Positions 9,843-18,469 of a DNA stretch of 64,000 bases are shown one piece after another. Numbering within the stretch: the stretch's first letter is position 1; each line of letters starts with the position of its first letter. Below the pieces are notes generated by a model. That model saw nothing but the letters and a program-made list of their open reading frames with translations, was not told the DNA's origin and made no database searches. Source of the stretch: Azospirillum sp. B510 (lineage in GTDB: Bacteria; Pseudomonadota; Alphaproteobacteria; Azospirillales; Azospirillaceae); contig NC_013854.1 of assembly GCF_000010725.1 (NCBI RefSeq), positions 186,001 to 250,000 on the forward strand, in the 5' to 3' direction. Both the position numbers and the translations under genes were made by a program.

Positions 9843-10064
9843 TCAGGCGAAGTCCGGGTCGGTCGGACGCGACGGCGGCAGATCCTCGCCGGGGACCGGG
9901 CTGTCGGTGGTGCCGGGGCCGCCGGCGTCGGGCAGGTCGGGATTGTCGGTGCCCGGCAGGTCGACGACCGGCACATCCTCATGCGGGCGGGGAAATGGGG
10001 TGGGGGGAGCCGCGGCGAGGCCGGGGGTGGTCATCGGCGTGAGCATATGGGTGAGCATGGGCAT
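9843..10064 (-). CDS. Small proline/aspartate-rich hypothetical protein
   Basis: A 73-residue protein with a Met/Thr-rich start (MPMLTHMLTPMTTPG) and then low-complexity Pro, Asp and Gly sequence such as DLPGTDNPDLPDAGGPGT. No domain, signal peptide or membrane segment is evident. A strong Shine-Dalgarno (GGGAGAGAGACC) stands directly before the ATG at 10064, and the gene ends against the bidirectional terminator of sdh, which argues that it is real. Probably disordered; function unknown. Confidence 0.6.
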   Translation of the reverse strand: MPMLTHMLTPMTTPGLAAAPPTPFPRPHEDVPVVDLPGTDNPDLPDAGGPGTTDSPVPGEDLPPSRPTDPDFA

Positions 10065-10293
10065 GGTCTCTCTCCCGTCTGTGTCGGTTCGCCATCGGGC
10101 GCTCCTCCTGTCAACGGACGAAGCCGCGATCCGCTCCCCCGCACGGGACGATTGCGCGCGGACCGGTTGACCCGCCGTGGCGGGGGGGTATGCTCAACGG
10201 GAGATCACAAACGACGACGAACCACCAGGGGGGCGGCGCCAACCGGCGGCACCCGGCGGACGGATATATTTTCTTTCCAGGGAAGGACCAATC

Positions 10294-11142
10294 ATGGGCG
10301 GCATGGCAGGCCAGGCGTGGAGCTGGATTCAGGGCGAGTGGGTGGAGGGAAACCCGCCGATCGTCGGACCGCTGTCCCACACGCTGTGGCTCTCTTCGAC
10401 GGTCTTCGACGGCGCGCGCGCCTTTCAGGGTGTCGCTCCCGATCTGGATCTGCATTGCGCCCGCGCCATCCGCTCGGCCCATGTGATGGGGTTGGAGCCG
10501 ATGGTCACCGCCGGCGAGATCGAGGAGCTGTGCTGGGACGGCATCCGCCGCTTCCCCAAGGAGGCGGAGCTGTATATCCGCCCGATGTTCTACGCCGATG
10601 ACGGCTTCGTCGCCCCGGCGCCGGAAAGCACCCGCTTCGTCCTGTCGGTCTATGAGGACCCGTTGCCGCAGCCGACCGGTTTCGCCGTCTGCATCTCCAG
10701 CCGTCGCCGGCCGATTCCGGCCATGGCCCCGACCGAGGCCAAGGCCGCCTGCCTCTACCCCAACGCCGGCATGGCGCTGACCGAAGCGCGCAAGCGCGGC
10801 TTCCAGAACGCCATCATGCTGGACGCCATCGGCAATGTGGCGGAGTTCGCCACCTCCAACATCTTCATCGTCAAGGGTGGCGTGGTGCGGACGCCGGTGC
10901 CGAACGGCTGTTTCCTCAACGGCATCACCCGCCAGCGCATCATCGCCCTGCTGCGCGGCGATGGCGTGACGGTGGAGGAATGCACGCTGACCCCGCAGGA
11001 GGTGCTGGAGGCCGACGAGGTCTTCTCCACCGGCAACCACGCCAAATGCGTGCCGGTGACCAGGGTGGAGGACCGCGCTCTGGCGGCGGGACCGATCTTC
11101 CAGCGGGCCCGCGCGCTCTATTGGGAATACGCCTTCCGCTGA
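10294..11142 (+). CDS. ilvE: Branched-chain amino acid aminotransferase family protein (class IV PLP enzyme)
   Basis: PLP-dependent class IV aminotransferase; the most likely reaction is transfer between branched-chain amino acids and 2-oxoglutarate. The 282 residues show SSTVFDGARAFQG near the N-terminus, the PLP lysine at 150 in TEAKAACLYPNAG, EARKRGFQNAIMLD and NVAEFATSNIFIV with the catalytic-site Glu, and FLNGITRQRII. It is somewhat shorter than typical IlvE (about 300). D-amino-acid aminotransferase or 4-amino-4-deoxychorismate lyase share the fold, but the sequence pattern favours the branched-chain group. The ATG at 10294 follows AGGGAAGGACC. Confidence 0.85.
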   Translation: MGGMAGQAWSWIQGEWVEGNPPIVGPLSHTLWLSSTVFDGARAFQGVAPDLDLHCARAIRSAHVMGLEPMVTAGEIEELCWDGIRRFPKEAELYIRPMFYADDGFVAPAPESTRFVLSVYEDPLPQPTGFAVCISSRRRPIPAMAPTEAKAACLYPNAGMALTEARKRGFQNAIMLDAIGNVAEFATSNIFIVKGGVVRTPVPNGCFLNGITRQRIIALLRGDGVTVEECTLTPQEVLEADEVFSTGNHAKCVPVTRVEDRALAAGPIFQRARALYWEYAFR

Positions 11143-11423
11143 TCGAGCAGCGCCACCGCCGCCCCACGGTGATGGGCCAGCGTGGCGGCCAGCCGGGCCA
11201 GCCACGCGTCGCTCCGGCAGGTCGCCGCGGTCAGGCCGCGGCGGCGTCGGGCGGCGGCGAAGCACGCCTCGGCCGCGAGCGTGCCATGCAGGCGGAGCGT
11301 CGCCGCGCGTTTGAGGGCGTTGGCGCGCTCTCGGCCGCCGAGCAGGGCGGCGCGAAGCGCCGGTTTCGGCGGCTGGCCGTCATGGCTGCGGTGAAGGCTG
11401 TCCAGGCGGGCGGCGCGGTCCAT
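11118..11423 (-). CDS. Small Ala/Arg/Leu-rich hypothetical protein
   Basis: A 101-residue basic, alanine-rich helical protein (for example RRRRGLTAATCRSDAWLARL). Codon use has strong third-position GC like neighbouring genes, which supports coding on this strand. Its 3' end overlaps the end of the aminotransferase gene by 25 bases on the opposite strand. No clear Shine-Dalgarno precedes the ATG at 11423. No function recognised; the open frame could still be a by-product of high GC. Confidence 0.45.
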   Translation of the reverse strand: MDRAARLDSLHRSHDGQPPKPALRAALLGGRERANALKRAATLRLHGTLAAEACFAAARRRRGLTAATCRSDAWLARLAATLAHHRGAAVALLDQRKAYSQ

Positions 11424-11512
11424 GGAATGGACGGTAGCGCCTGCCGGGGTGAATGGTAAAGGAAAATTTCCCTAGGACCGTGCGCCGGATGGGGAGGTGT
11501 TTGCCCCCACCC

Positions 11513-12145
11513 TCACTGGCTCGCCCAGATGATCCGCGCCATCCAGGCGACGTCGGCCAGCGGGATGCTGCGGTCGGGGTGGGCACGGTTGATCGACAGC
11601 AGCTCGATCTTGGTCGCCGTCTCGCGGATCAGCTGCTTGGCCATCACCTCGCCGCCCTTGGTGCGGACGACAACGCGGTCGTTGCGGCGGATCTGGGCCG
11701 CCGGCGAGACGATGATGGTGTCGCCATCGCGATAGACCGGCTCCATGCTGTCGCCGGAAATCTCCAGGGCATAGGCGTGCGGGTCGCCCAGGCTGGGGAA
11801 CAGCAGCTCGTCCCAGCCGCTGCCGGCGGGGAATCCGGCATCATCGAAATAGCCCGCCGACCCGGCCTGGGCATAACCGATCACCGGAACCCGTTGCAGC
11901 GGGCCGGTGCCGGCGCCATCGCCGACCAGCGAGACGAATTCCGACAGCGAGGCGCCGGTGGCGTCCAGCACCTTGGAGATGCTTTCGGTCGAGGGCCAGC
12001 GCAGCTTCCCGTCATTGGTCGTGCGCTTGCTCTTGTTGAAGGTGGTCGGGTCCAGTCCGGCGCGCCGTGCCAGCCCGGAGGCGGAGAGCCCGTGCTGTGC
12101 CGCGAGACGGTCGATGGCCCGCCAGATGTCCGTATGTTTCAGCAT
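11513..12145 (-). CDS. CI/LexA-type phage repressor (HTH + S24 peptidase)
   Basis: A 210-residue self-cleaving repressor type. Residues 1-75 form an XRE-like helix-turn-helix (GLSASGLARRAGLDPTTFNKS). Residues 85-210 are an S24 peptidase domain with an Ala-Gly bond at 94-95 (YAQAGSAG), nucleophile Ser133 in SGDSMEPVYRDGD and base Lys170 in EVMAKQLI; the spacing matches LexA. The ATG at 12145 faces the rightward phage gene block across a 162-base AT-richer gap, the usual arrangement for a repressor controlling a divergent phage operon. It may be cleaved in the RecA-mediated SOS response (inference from the family). Confidence 0.88.
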   Translation of the reverse strand: MLKHTDIWRAIDRLAAQHGLSASGLARRAGLDPTTFNKSKRTTNDGKLRWPSTESISKVLDATGASLSEFVSLVGDGAGTGPLQRVPVIGYAQAGSAGYFDDAGFPAGSGWDELLFPSLGDPHAYALEISGDSMEPVYRDGDTIIVSPAAQIRRNDRVVVRTKGGEVMAKQLIRETATKIELLSINRAHPDRSIPLADVAWMARIIWASQ

Positions 12146-12149
12146 GGGA

Positions 12150-12231
12150 CGATAATCTCATAAACCGGCGACAGCGTCCCTAGGAACTTTTTCATAAATC
12201 TGTTGACCGCGTGTATTGGCGGGACCATAAC
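12150..12231 (+). promoter_or_regulatory. Operator/promoter region of the phage-derived block
   Basis: TTGACC (12203-12208), 17-base spacer and CATAAC (12226-12231) form a good rightward promoter. Two similar sites, TCTCATAAACC (near 12150) and TTCATAAATC (near 12191), could be repressor half-operators. The segment is clearly AT-richer than its surroundings. Confidence 0.55.
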
Positions 12232-12307
12232 GCAAACAGACGGTGTGGCCGCGATCCCGGCCCGACGCCTCCCTTCCTTCAAATTCCGAAGCCGCAAGGA
12301 GACCAGC

Positions 12308-12712
12308 ATGCTGAGTCCGGCCGCCCCCCCTTTGTCCGCCGAGCGCCGGTCCCGGACCGTTCCGCCGAGGGCGGAGCCCTACGGCGTCGACGGCGAGCCC
12401 TTCGCCGGGGCCGAGGAGGCCTGGTACTGGGCGGTGCAGGCGCATGACGCCAAGGCGGCTGGGGCGCGGGTCGTCGCCGGCTGCGGGCAGATCGCGCGGC
12501 CCTGCGAGCCGCAGGACCTGCTGCGCGTGGTCGACCGGCTGTACCGGATGCGGAAGCTTCAACGCGACCATCTGCATGTGCTGGTCCATTACGGCCGCCG
12601 CCGGAGCGCGCCGGAGCCGGAGCGCTTCCGCGAGCAGCGCGCCCATGTCCTGTGGGAGGAGGCCTTCGCCGCCATCGCCCCGGCCCTGCGCGACAAGGGC
12701 ATCACCCGATGA
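12308..12712 (+). CDS. Hypothetical protein, first gene of the phage-derived block
   Basis: A 134-residue soluble, helical protein. The N-terminal 30 residues are Pro/Arg-rich and probably disordered; the core contains AEEAWYWAVQAHDAKAAG, PCEPQDLLRVVDRLYRMRKL and a C-terminal WEEAFAAIAPALRDKGI. The ATG at 12308 has AAGGAGACCAGC before it. Its stop overlaps the next start (ATGA), so the genes are translationally coupled. Position next to a repressor and upstream of the connector suggests a small phage regulatory or packaging protein, but no family is assigned. Confidence 0.75.
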   Translation: MLSPAAPPLSAERRSRTVPPRAEPYGVDGEPFAGAEEAWYWAVQAHDAKAAGARVVAGCGQIARPCEPQDLLRVVDRLYRMRKLQRDHLHVLVHYGRRRSAPEPERFREQRAHVLWEEAFAAIAPALRDKGITR

Positions 12713-13119
12713 CGGCGCACCCGCAAGCCACGTCCTGGACGGCGGCCTGGGTGGTCTATCGCGGGGAGGCGCCGCTGTGGTGGCTGCGGCCGCTGAAGCC
12801 GGGATTCCGCCACTGCCTCGCCCTGCTGACCGACGGGCGGCGCTGGGTCGCGGTCGATCCGCTGGCCGGCTTCACCGACGTGGCGGTGCTGGACCTGCCG
12901 GCCGGCTTCGACCTGCCGGGCTGGTACCGCGCCCAGGGGTTGACGGTGGATGCCGCTCCGCTGCGCCGCCCGGCCGCCCCCGCCCCCTGGGGGCCCTTCA
13001 CCTGCGTCGAGGCGGTCAAGCGCCTGATCGGCCTGCGCGCCCGCCGGGTGCTGACCCCGTGGCAACTGCATCTGCACCTGACCGGAGGAGAGCGCGCATG
13101 TCCACATCCGCTGCCGTGA
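12709..13119 (+). CDS. Hypothetical phage protein, possibly papain-like
   Basis: A 136-residue protein with Trp-rich N-terminal half (PLWWLRPLKPGFRHC, RRWVAVDPLAG) and a C-terminal helix after FTCVEAVKRLIG. The order His35 then Cys99 inside a SxCVExVK-like context is the order found in permuted NlpC/P60-type papain folds; this is speculative. Its start overlaps the previous stop by 4 bases and its end overlaps the connector start by 22 bases, so it is a firm member of the operon. Confidence 0.7.
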   Translation: MTAHPQATSWTAAWVVYRGEAPLWWLRPLKPGFRHCLALLTDGRRWVAVDPLAGFTDVAVLDLPAGFDLPGWYRAQGLTVDAAPLRRPAAPAPWGPFTCVEAVKRLIGLRARRVLTPWQLHLHLTGGERACPHPLP

Positions 13120-14702
13120 AGCCGTCCGTCCGCCGGAAGGAGGAGCCGTCGGAGCCGGAGGCCCTGCTTGACCGCTATCGTGGCGCCCGCGAGCGGCGCG
13201 GCGTGTGGGAAAGCCATTGGCAGGACTGCTACGACCATGCCCTGCCCAATGGCCGTCCTTTTCACGGAGGCGGCACGGCGGGCGAACGCCGGGTCAACCG
13301 GCTGTTCGATGGCACCGCTCCCGACGCGGTGGAGCAGCTGGCCGCCAGCCTGCTGTCGGAGCTGACGCCGCCCTGGTCGCGCTGGTTCGGTTTCCGGCCC
13401 GGTCCCGACCTGACGGGGGCGGAGCGCGACCGCATCGCTCCGCTGCTCGACCGTGCCGCAGGCATCATCCAGGCCCATTTCGACCGCTCCAACTTCGCGG
13501 TGGAGGTGCATCAGGCCTTCCTCGACCTCGTCACCGTCGGCACCGCCAGCCTGCTGATGGAGGAGGCCGCGCCCGGCGCCGTGTCCAGCCTGCGCTTCAC
13601 CGCCGTGCCGTTGGCCGACGCGGTGCTGGAGGAGGGGCCGGACGGCCGGCTCGACGCCACCTTCCGCCGCAGCGAGGCGACGCTGGCGCAGATCCTCCAG
13701 CGCTTTCCCGGCGCCGGGCTGCCCGACGAGCTGCGCCGACGGGCGGCCGAGGATCCCGACCACCGCTTTCCCCTGGTCGAGGCGGTGGTTCCCGACGGCG
13801 CGGCCTATCGCTGGGGCGTGGTGCTGGACAGCGGGCTGGCCGACCCCTCCTGGCTGGCGCAGGGGCGGTTCGCCCAGTCGCCCTTCGTCAATTTCCGCTG
13901 GCTGAAGGCGCCGGGCGAGACCTATGGCCGGTCGCCGGTGATGAAGGCGCTGCCCGACATCAAGACCGCCAACAAGGTGGTGGAGCTTGTGCTGAAGAAC
14001 GCCTCGATCGCCGTCACCGGCATCTGGCAGGCGGATGATGACGGGGTGCTGAACCCCTCCACCATCCGGCTGGTGCCGGGCACCATCATCCCCAAGGCGG
14101 TCGGATCGGCCGGTCTGACGCCGCTGGCCAATCCGGGACGGTTCGACGTGTCGCAGCTGGTGCTCGACGATCTGCGCGGACGCATCCGCCATGCGCTGCT
14201 GGTCGACCGGCTGGGGCCGGTGGACTCGGCGCGGATGACCGCGACCGAGGTGCTGGAACGCTCGGTCGAGATGGCGCGGCTGCTCGGCGCCACCTATGGC
14301 CGGCTTCAGGCCGAGCTGATGACGCCGCTTCTGTTGCGGGCGGTGTCGATCCTGCGCCGGCGCGGCGAGATTCCCGACATCACCGTCGATGGCCGGCTGG
14401 TGGAGTTGCAGCACCGCTCCCCGCTGGCCCAGGCCCAGGCCCAGCGCGACGTCCAGGCGACTCTGCGCTGGCTGGACAGCGTCAAGGCGCTGGGGCCGGA
14501 GGCGGAGGCCGTGGTGGATGCGGCGGCGACCGCCCACTGGCTGGGCGAGGCCTTCGGCGTGCCGGCCAAGCTGATGCGGGCGGAGCTCGCCGCTCCCACC
14601 CCCGCCGCCCCCCTCCCCTCCGCCTCGCCTCCGGTTCCGGCGGTGGTCGATGCTGCGGCTCCCGACATCGTCCCCCCCGGCATCGGAGCGTCCAATGGCT
14701 GA
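13098..14702 (+). CDS. T7-type phage head-to-tail connector (portal) protein
   Basis: A 534-residue protein of the podovirus head-tail connector family, which forms the dodecameric portal of T7-like phages. Family traits: N-terminal RYRGARERRGVWESHWQDCY and RVNRLFDGTAPDAVEQLAAS, a central GTASLLMEE, FVNFRWLKAPGETYGRSPV (equivalent of the GExYGxSP motif), then KTANKVVELVLKNASIAV, MTATEVLERSVEMARLLG and a C-terminal Pro/Ala-rich tail. Length agrees with T7 gp8 (about 535). The ATG at 13098 follows GGAGGAGAGCGCGC. The frame is intact, with no sign of decay. Confidence 0.9.
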   Translation: MSTSAAVKPSVRRKEEPSEPEALLDRYRGARERRGVWESHWQDCYDHALPNGRPFHGGGTAGERRVNRLFDGTAPDAVEQLAASLLSELTPPWSRWFGFRPGPDLTGAERDRIAPLLDRAAGIIQAHFDRSNFAVEVHQAFLDLVTVGTASLLMEEAAPGAVSSLRFTAVPLADAVLEEGPDGRLDATFRRSEATLAQILQRFPGAGLPDELRRRAAEDPDHRFPLVEAVVPDGAAYRWGVVLDSGLADPSWLAQGRFAQSPFVNFRWLKAPGETYGRSPVMKALPDIKTANKVVELVLKNASIAVTGIWQADDDGVLNPSTIRLVPGTIIPKAVGSAGLTPLANPGRFDVSQLVLDDLRGRIRHALLVDRLGPVDSARMTATEVLERSVEMARLLGATYGRLQAELMTPLLLRAVSILRRRGEIPDITVDGRLVELQHRSPLAQAQAQRDVQATLRWLDSVKALGPEAEAVVDAAATAHWLGEAFGVPAKLMRAELAAPTPAAPLPSASPPVPAVVDAAAPDIVPPGIGASNG

Positions 14703-14964
14703 GCGCGAGGGGTGGGAGTGGCTGGAGACGCCGCTCTCCGCCGATCCGGACCCCGCCATGGCTTCAAACGTCGATCCGGCGCCCAGCTTCGCCCGCTGCT
14801 TCGCCGGGGATGACGGGGCGCGGGTGCTGGCGATGCTGCGGGCGATGACGCTCGACCGTGCCCTGGGGCCCGACGCGCCCGAGGCGGCGCTCCGTCACCT
14901 CGAAGGGCAGCGCCAGCTGGTCGCCATCATCCTCGCGCTGGTCGCGCGCGGACGGGCTGGTTGA
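14695..14964 (+). CDS. Bbp19-like small phage protein
   Basis: An 89-residue protein starting inside the last codons of the connector gene. The segment FARCFAGDDGARVLAMLRAM plus DAPEAALRHLEGQRQLVAI matches my recollection of Bbp19-type phage domains (a Phe-rich start, a middle helix and an EGQRxLV motif), found between portal and scaffold genes in podoviruses. Function in the virion is unknown. The N-terminal 30 residues (Glu/Trp/Pro rich) are likely a linker. Confidence 0.75.
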   Translation: MAEREGWEWLETPLSADPDPAMASNVDPAPSFARCFAGDDGARVLAMLRAMTLDRALGPDAPEAALRHLEGQRQLVAIILALVARGRAG

Positions 14965-15010
14965 CCGGCCGCCGCCCCCACCTGTTTTCCCCTTCCTGCA
15001 GGAGCTGACA

Positions 15011-15859
15011 ATGGTCGATATTCCGCTGCCCGAGTCCGCCGCGTCCGTCGGCATGGTGCCGCCGCTGCCGATTCCGGAGAAATTCCGCGATGCCAGGACC
15101 GGCGCCCTGCGCGTCGACGCGCTGCTGAAATCCTATCTGGAGCTGGAGCGCCGCCTGTCGTCCCAGGGCCGGTCACGCCAGGGGCCGGCTGCCGTCGCTG
15201 CCGAGCCGGTGGCCGAGGCAGGGCCGGCTGCCGTCGAACCGGCTTCCGGCGATCCGGCCTCCATCAATCCGGCCCCAATCAATCCGCCCCCAATCAATCC
15301 GGCAGCTCTCGACCCGGCGCAGCTTCGCCGGCTGCTGGGGGCACCGGAAACGCCGGACGGCTACAGCATCGCCTGCGACCATGGCCTGTTCCAGCCCGAT
15401 CCCGAGATCAACGGCCGCCTGTTCGAGGCCGGATACACCCCGGATCAGGCGCAGCTTCTCTATGATCTCGCCGCCGAGCGGATGGTTCCGCTGATCCAGA
15501 CGATGGCCGCCGAGTTCCAGGCCGAGCGCGAGGTCGAAAAGCTGGTCGCCCGCTTCGGCGGCGAGGAACGCTGGCGCGAGGTGTCGCGGCAGCTGCTGGC
15601 CTGGGCCGGCAAGACCCTGCCGCCGGCCGCCGTGGAAGGTCTGGCGAGCAGTTACGAAGGCGTCATGGCGCTTTACGCGATGATGACCGGCAGCGAGCCG
15701 GCGGCATTGTCGATGGCGGGCAACCGGCCCGGCGGAGGCGAGGGCGAGGGCGAACTGCGCACCCTGATGCGTGACCCGCGCTATTGGCGTGACCGTGACC
15801 CGGCGGTGATCGCCCGGGTGACGGAAGGATTCCAGCGCCTCTATCCCGGTCAGGGGTGA
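15011..15859 (+). CDS. Phage capsid assembly scaffold-like protein
   Basis: A 282-residue protein in the place of T7 gene 9 (scaffold). It has FRDARTGALRVDALLKSYLELERRL (typical scaffold N-terminal helix), a Pro/Asn repeat linker around residues 78-100 (PASINPAPINPPPINPA, from a 15-base DNA repeat), then GAPETPDGYSIACDHGLFQP and a long helical C-terminal part with a basic/acidic tail (RDPRYWRDRDPAVIARVTEGF). The expected next gene, the major capsid protein, is not present: the block ends 18 bases later at a hairpin. The ATG at 15011 has CAGGAGCTGACA before it. Confidence 0.82.
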   Translation: MVDIPLPESAASVGMVPPLPIPEKFRDARTGALRVDALLKSYLELERRLSSQGRSRQGPAAVAAEPVAEAGPAAVEPASGDPASINPAPINPPPINPAALDPAQLRRLLGAPETPDGYSIACDHGLFQPDPEINGRLFEAGYTPDQAQLLYDLAAERMVPLIQTMAAEFQAEREVEKLVARFGGEERWREVSRQLLAWAGKTLPPAAVEGLASSYEGVMALYAMMTGSEPAALSMAGNRPGGGEGEGELRTLMRDPRYWRDRDPAVIARVTEGFQRLYPGQG

Positions 15860-15877
15860 GGCTGGGCTCCGAGCGAT

Positions 15878-15917
15878 GCCCGGCCGCCATCCCCATTTCC
15901 GCGGCTGGCGGCCGGGC
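15878..15917 (+). terminator. Strong hairpin after the phage-derived block
   Basis: Perfect 12-bp inverted repeat GCCCGGCCGCCA/TGGCGGCCGGGC with a 16-base loop. There is no T run, so termination would be Rho-assisted or the hairpin acts as an mRNA end stabiliser. The remaining bases to 16094 hold an AT-richer stretch, probably the promoter of the next gene. Confidence 0.5.
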
Positions 15918-16093
15918 AGGGACGTGACGAGACAAAATGTCGCGATCCGCAACCTTTATAACGGGTTAGGGGGCATCTGTTGCGCATGCGTGGAAAAATT
16001 GCGTTGCAAGATTGAAATGAAGCCGTCAGTTTCTTTAGGATAGGTTCCAACCATCCGTTCGACTGACGGATTAACAGGGCGACGCCAAGCCTG

Positions 16094-18469
16094 ATGACGC
16101 TGCGCCGCAAGATTCGCTGGCTGACCTGGATCGGCCTGATCGGTTGCCTGATGGCGGCGATTCCCGCGCTCTATCTGTTGCGGCAGGGCATGGTCGCCGA
16201 GCGGGCGCAGGTCGCCGCCGCGCTGGTGGATTCGGCCGGCCTGCTGCTGCGCGACCTGGAGCGGTCCGCGGAGTCCGGGGCGATCTCCGGCGACGAGGCG
16301 CGCGACCGCGCGCGGACGGCCCTGCTGGCGCTGGCGGCCAAGCCCTTTCATGTCAGAATCTTCGCCGACGGCATCGTGCCGGCGGGCTGGCCGTCCATCG
16401 ACCGCGCGGTGACGGCGGAGGGGCGGTTCGAGCCCTGGGGCTGGGCGATCGCCGCCGCCGGCGACATCGGCGATCTCGACCGCGATTTCCTGGTCGAGGC
16501 GTCTGGATTCCTGCTGTTCCTGGCGGCTCTGCTGGTGCTGAGCTGGCCGGGGGCGCTGTTCCTGTCGCAGCAGGTGGTCGGGCCGCTGGAGGCGCTGTCG
16601 GATCGCATGCGCCTGCTGACGGAGGGGCGCACCGACATCGAGATTCCGGGCTGCGAACGCCGCGACGAGTTCGGTGCGATGGCCCGCGCCATGGAGTTCT
16701 GCCGCCGCGCCGCCATCTCGCTGATCGAACGGGACGAGCGGCTGGCCGGCATCATGAACAATGTCAGCGAGGCGATCCTGCTGGTCGACGGCCGGGGCCG
16801 GATCGAAGAGCACAACCCCGCCGCCGTTTCCCTGTTCGGCGTGACCGCCGGGGAACTGCGCGGCCGGCCGCTGTCCGGGCTGTTCGCAGCCGACGGCCGC
16901 GAGCGGATCGAATCGCTGCTGGCCGAGCTGGCGGCTCGGGACAGGATCCCGGAGCCGGTACGGGAGAAGGCGCTGGAGATCGAGCGGGCGGGCGGCGGCG
17001 GGCGGATCGACGCCTCGCTCAGCCTGTCGCCGCTGGTGGTGCGGGGCCGGCGCGGTTTCGTCTGCGCGCTGACCGATGTGACCGAGCGGCTGCGGCATGA
17101 GCGGGAATTGATGCGTCTGGCCACCCGTGACCGGCTGACCGGCCTGCCCAACCGCGCGATGATCGAGTCGCTGCTGGAGGCGGCGGTGGAGCGCAGCCGG
17201 AGTCGCCGCCGCTCCTTCGCCGTGCTGTGCCTGGATCTGTCGCGCTTCAAGCTGATCACCGACACGCTCGGCCATCAGGCCGGGGACGCCTTGTTGCAGG
17301 AGGTGGCGCGGCGGATCGTCGCCTCGGTCCGCGCCGCCGATCTGGTCGGGCGCATCGGCATCGACGATTTCGCCATCATCCTCGAGGAAATCCGCGACGC
17401 CGACGAGGCGGCGGCGATCGCCGGGCGCATCCTCGACGCCTTCGACAACCCGGTCACCCTGCCGGGCTGCGAGCATTATGTCCGCCCGGCCATCGGCATC
17501 GCCGTCTATCCGACCGACAGTTTCGTCGATGACGCCAGCGACACCGCGATGGACGACCCGCAGGCGCTTCTGCGTGCCGCCGAGACGGCGCTCTATGCCG
17601 CCAAGCGGATGGGCGGGCGCCGCCATGCCTTCTTCCGCCCCGAACTGGCCGAGCAGGCGCGCCGTCAGCTGGCGCTGGACGGCGATCTGCGGGCGGCGCT
17701 GGCCCTGAAGCAGTTCCGCCTGCATTACCAGCCCAAGGTATCGCTGATCGACTATTCGCTGGAGGGGTTCGAGGCGCTGCTGCGCTGGGAGAAGCCGGGG
17801 GAGGGGCCGGGGCAGGGGCTGATGATCCCCCCCGGCGAATTCATCCCGGTGGCGGAGGAGACCGGCTTCATCGTGCCGCTGGGCGACTGGGTGCTGGACG
17901 AGGCTTGTCGCCAGATGCGCGAATGGCTGGATGCGGGAATGGAGCCGGTGCCGGTCGCCGTCAACATCTCGCCCAAGCATCTGCGCAACCGCAGCGCCGA
18001 GGATTTCCGCCGCATCATCGATCGCCACAGGCTGCCTCCCGGCCTGATCGAGCTGGAGATCACCGAGGGCGCGGTGATGCAGGATATCGACCATGCGCTG
18101 GCGGTGCTGGCGGCCTTGAAGGCGATGGGGATCCGGGTGGCGGTGGACGATTTCGGCACCGGCCATTCGTCCTTGAGCTATCTGAAGCGGTTGCCGATCA
18201 CCACGCTGAAGATCGACCGCTCCTTCATCAACGGCGTGCCGAACGAGCGCGAGGATGCCGGCATCGTCTCCACCATCATCGCCATGGCCGACATGCTGGG
18301 CCTGCATGTGGTCGCCGAAGGGGTGGAGAAGGCCGAGCAGGCCAATTTCCTGCGTCACCACAACTGCACCCAGGTCCAGGGCTGGCTGACCGGCCGTCCG
18401 GTGCCGGCCGAGGCCGCCCGCCGCCTGTTGATGGAGCGGCTGCGGCGGGTGGCGCTGGGGGCGGCTTAA
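16094..18469 (+). CDS. Membrane-bound sensor with HAMP, PAS, degenerate GGDEF and EAL domains
   Basis: A 791-residue cyclic-di-GMP signalling protein. Order: TM1 (11-30), small periplasmic sensor (about 31-135), TM2 (136-157), HAMP (158-211), PAS (about 215-330), GGDEF (about 335-515) and EAL (about 530-785). The GGDEF signature reads GIDDF at 422-426, so diguanylate cyclase activity is doubtful. The EAL domain has EALLRW at 560-565 and the DDFGTGHSSLSYLKRLP loop intact, as well as KIDRSFI, so phosphodiesterase activity is likely. GTP binding by the degenerate GGDEF may regulate EAL (known for such pairs, inferred here). Its end overlaps the convergent phosphoesterase by 4 bases. Confidence 0.92.
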   Translation: MTLRRKIRWLTWIGLIGCLMAAIPALYLLRQGMVAERAQVAAALVDSAGLLLRDLERSAESGAISGDEARDRARTALLALAAKPFHVRIFADGIVPAGWPSIDRAVTAEGRFEPWGWAIAAAGDIGDLDRDFLVEASGFLLFLAALLVLSWPGALFLSQQVVGPLEALSDRMRLLTEGRTDIEIPGCERRDEFGAMARAMEFCRRAAISLIERDERLAGIMNNVSEAILLVDGRGRIEEHNPAAVSLFGVTAGELRGRPLSGLFAADGRERIESLLAELAARDRIPEPVREKALEIERAGGGGRIDASLSLSPLVVRGRRGFVCALTDVTERLRHERELMRLATRDRLTGLPNRAMIESLLEAAVERSRSRRRSFAVLCLDLSRFKLITDTLGHQAGDALLQEVARRIVASVRAADLVGRIGIDDFAIILEEIRDADEAAAIAGRILDAFDNPVTLPGCEHYVRPAIGIAVYPTDSFVDDASDTAMDDPQALLRAAETALYAAKRMGGRRHAFFRPELAEQARRQLALDGDLRAALALKQFRLHYQPKVSLIDYSLEGFEALLRWEKPGEGPGQGLMIPPGEFIPVAEETGFIVPLGDWVLDEACRQMREWLDAGMEPVPVAVNISPKHLRNRSAEDFRRIIDRHRLPPGLIELEITEGAVMQDIDHALAVLAALKAMGIRVAVDDFGTGHSSLSYLKRLPITTLKIDRSFINGVPNEREDAGIVSTIIAMADMLGLHVVAEGVEKAEQANFLRHHNCTQVQGWLTGRPVPAEAARRLLMERLRRVALGAA

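Noticed and set aside
13098..15859. Gene transfer agent instead of a podovirus-type block
   Set aside because: The connector and scaffold match T7-type families, not the HK97-like portal, protease and capsid set of RcGTA.
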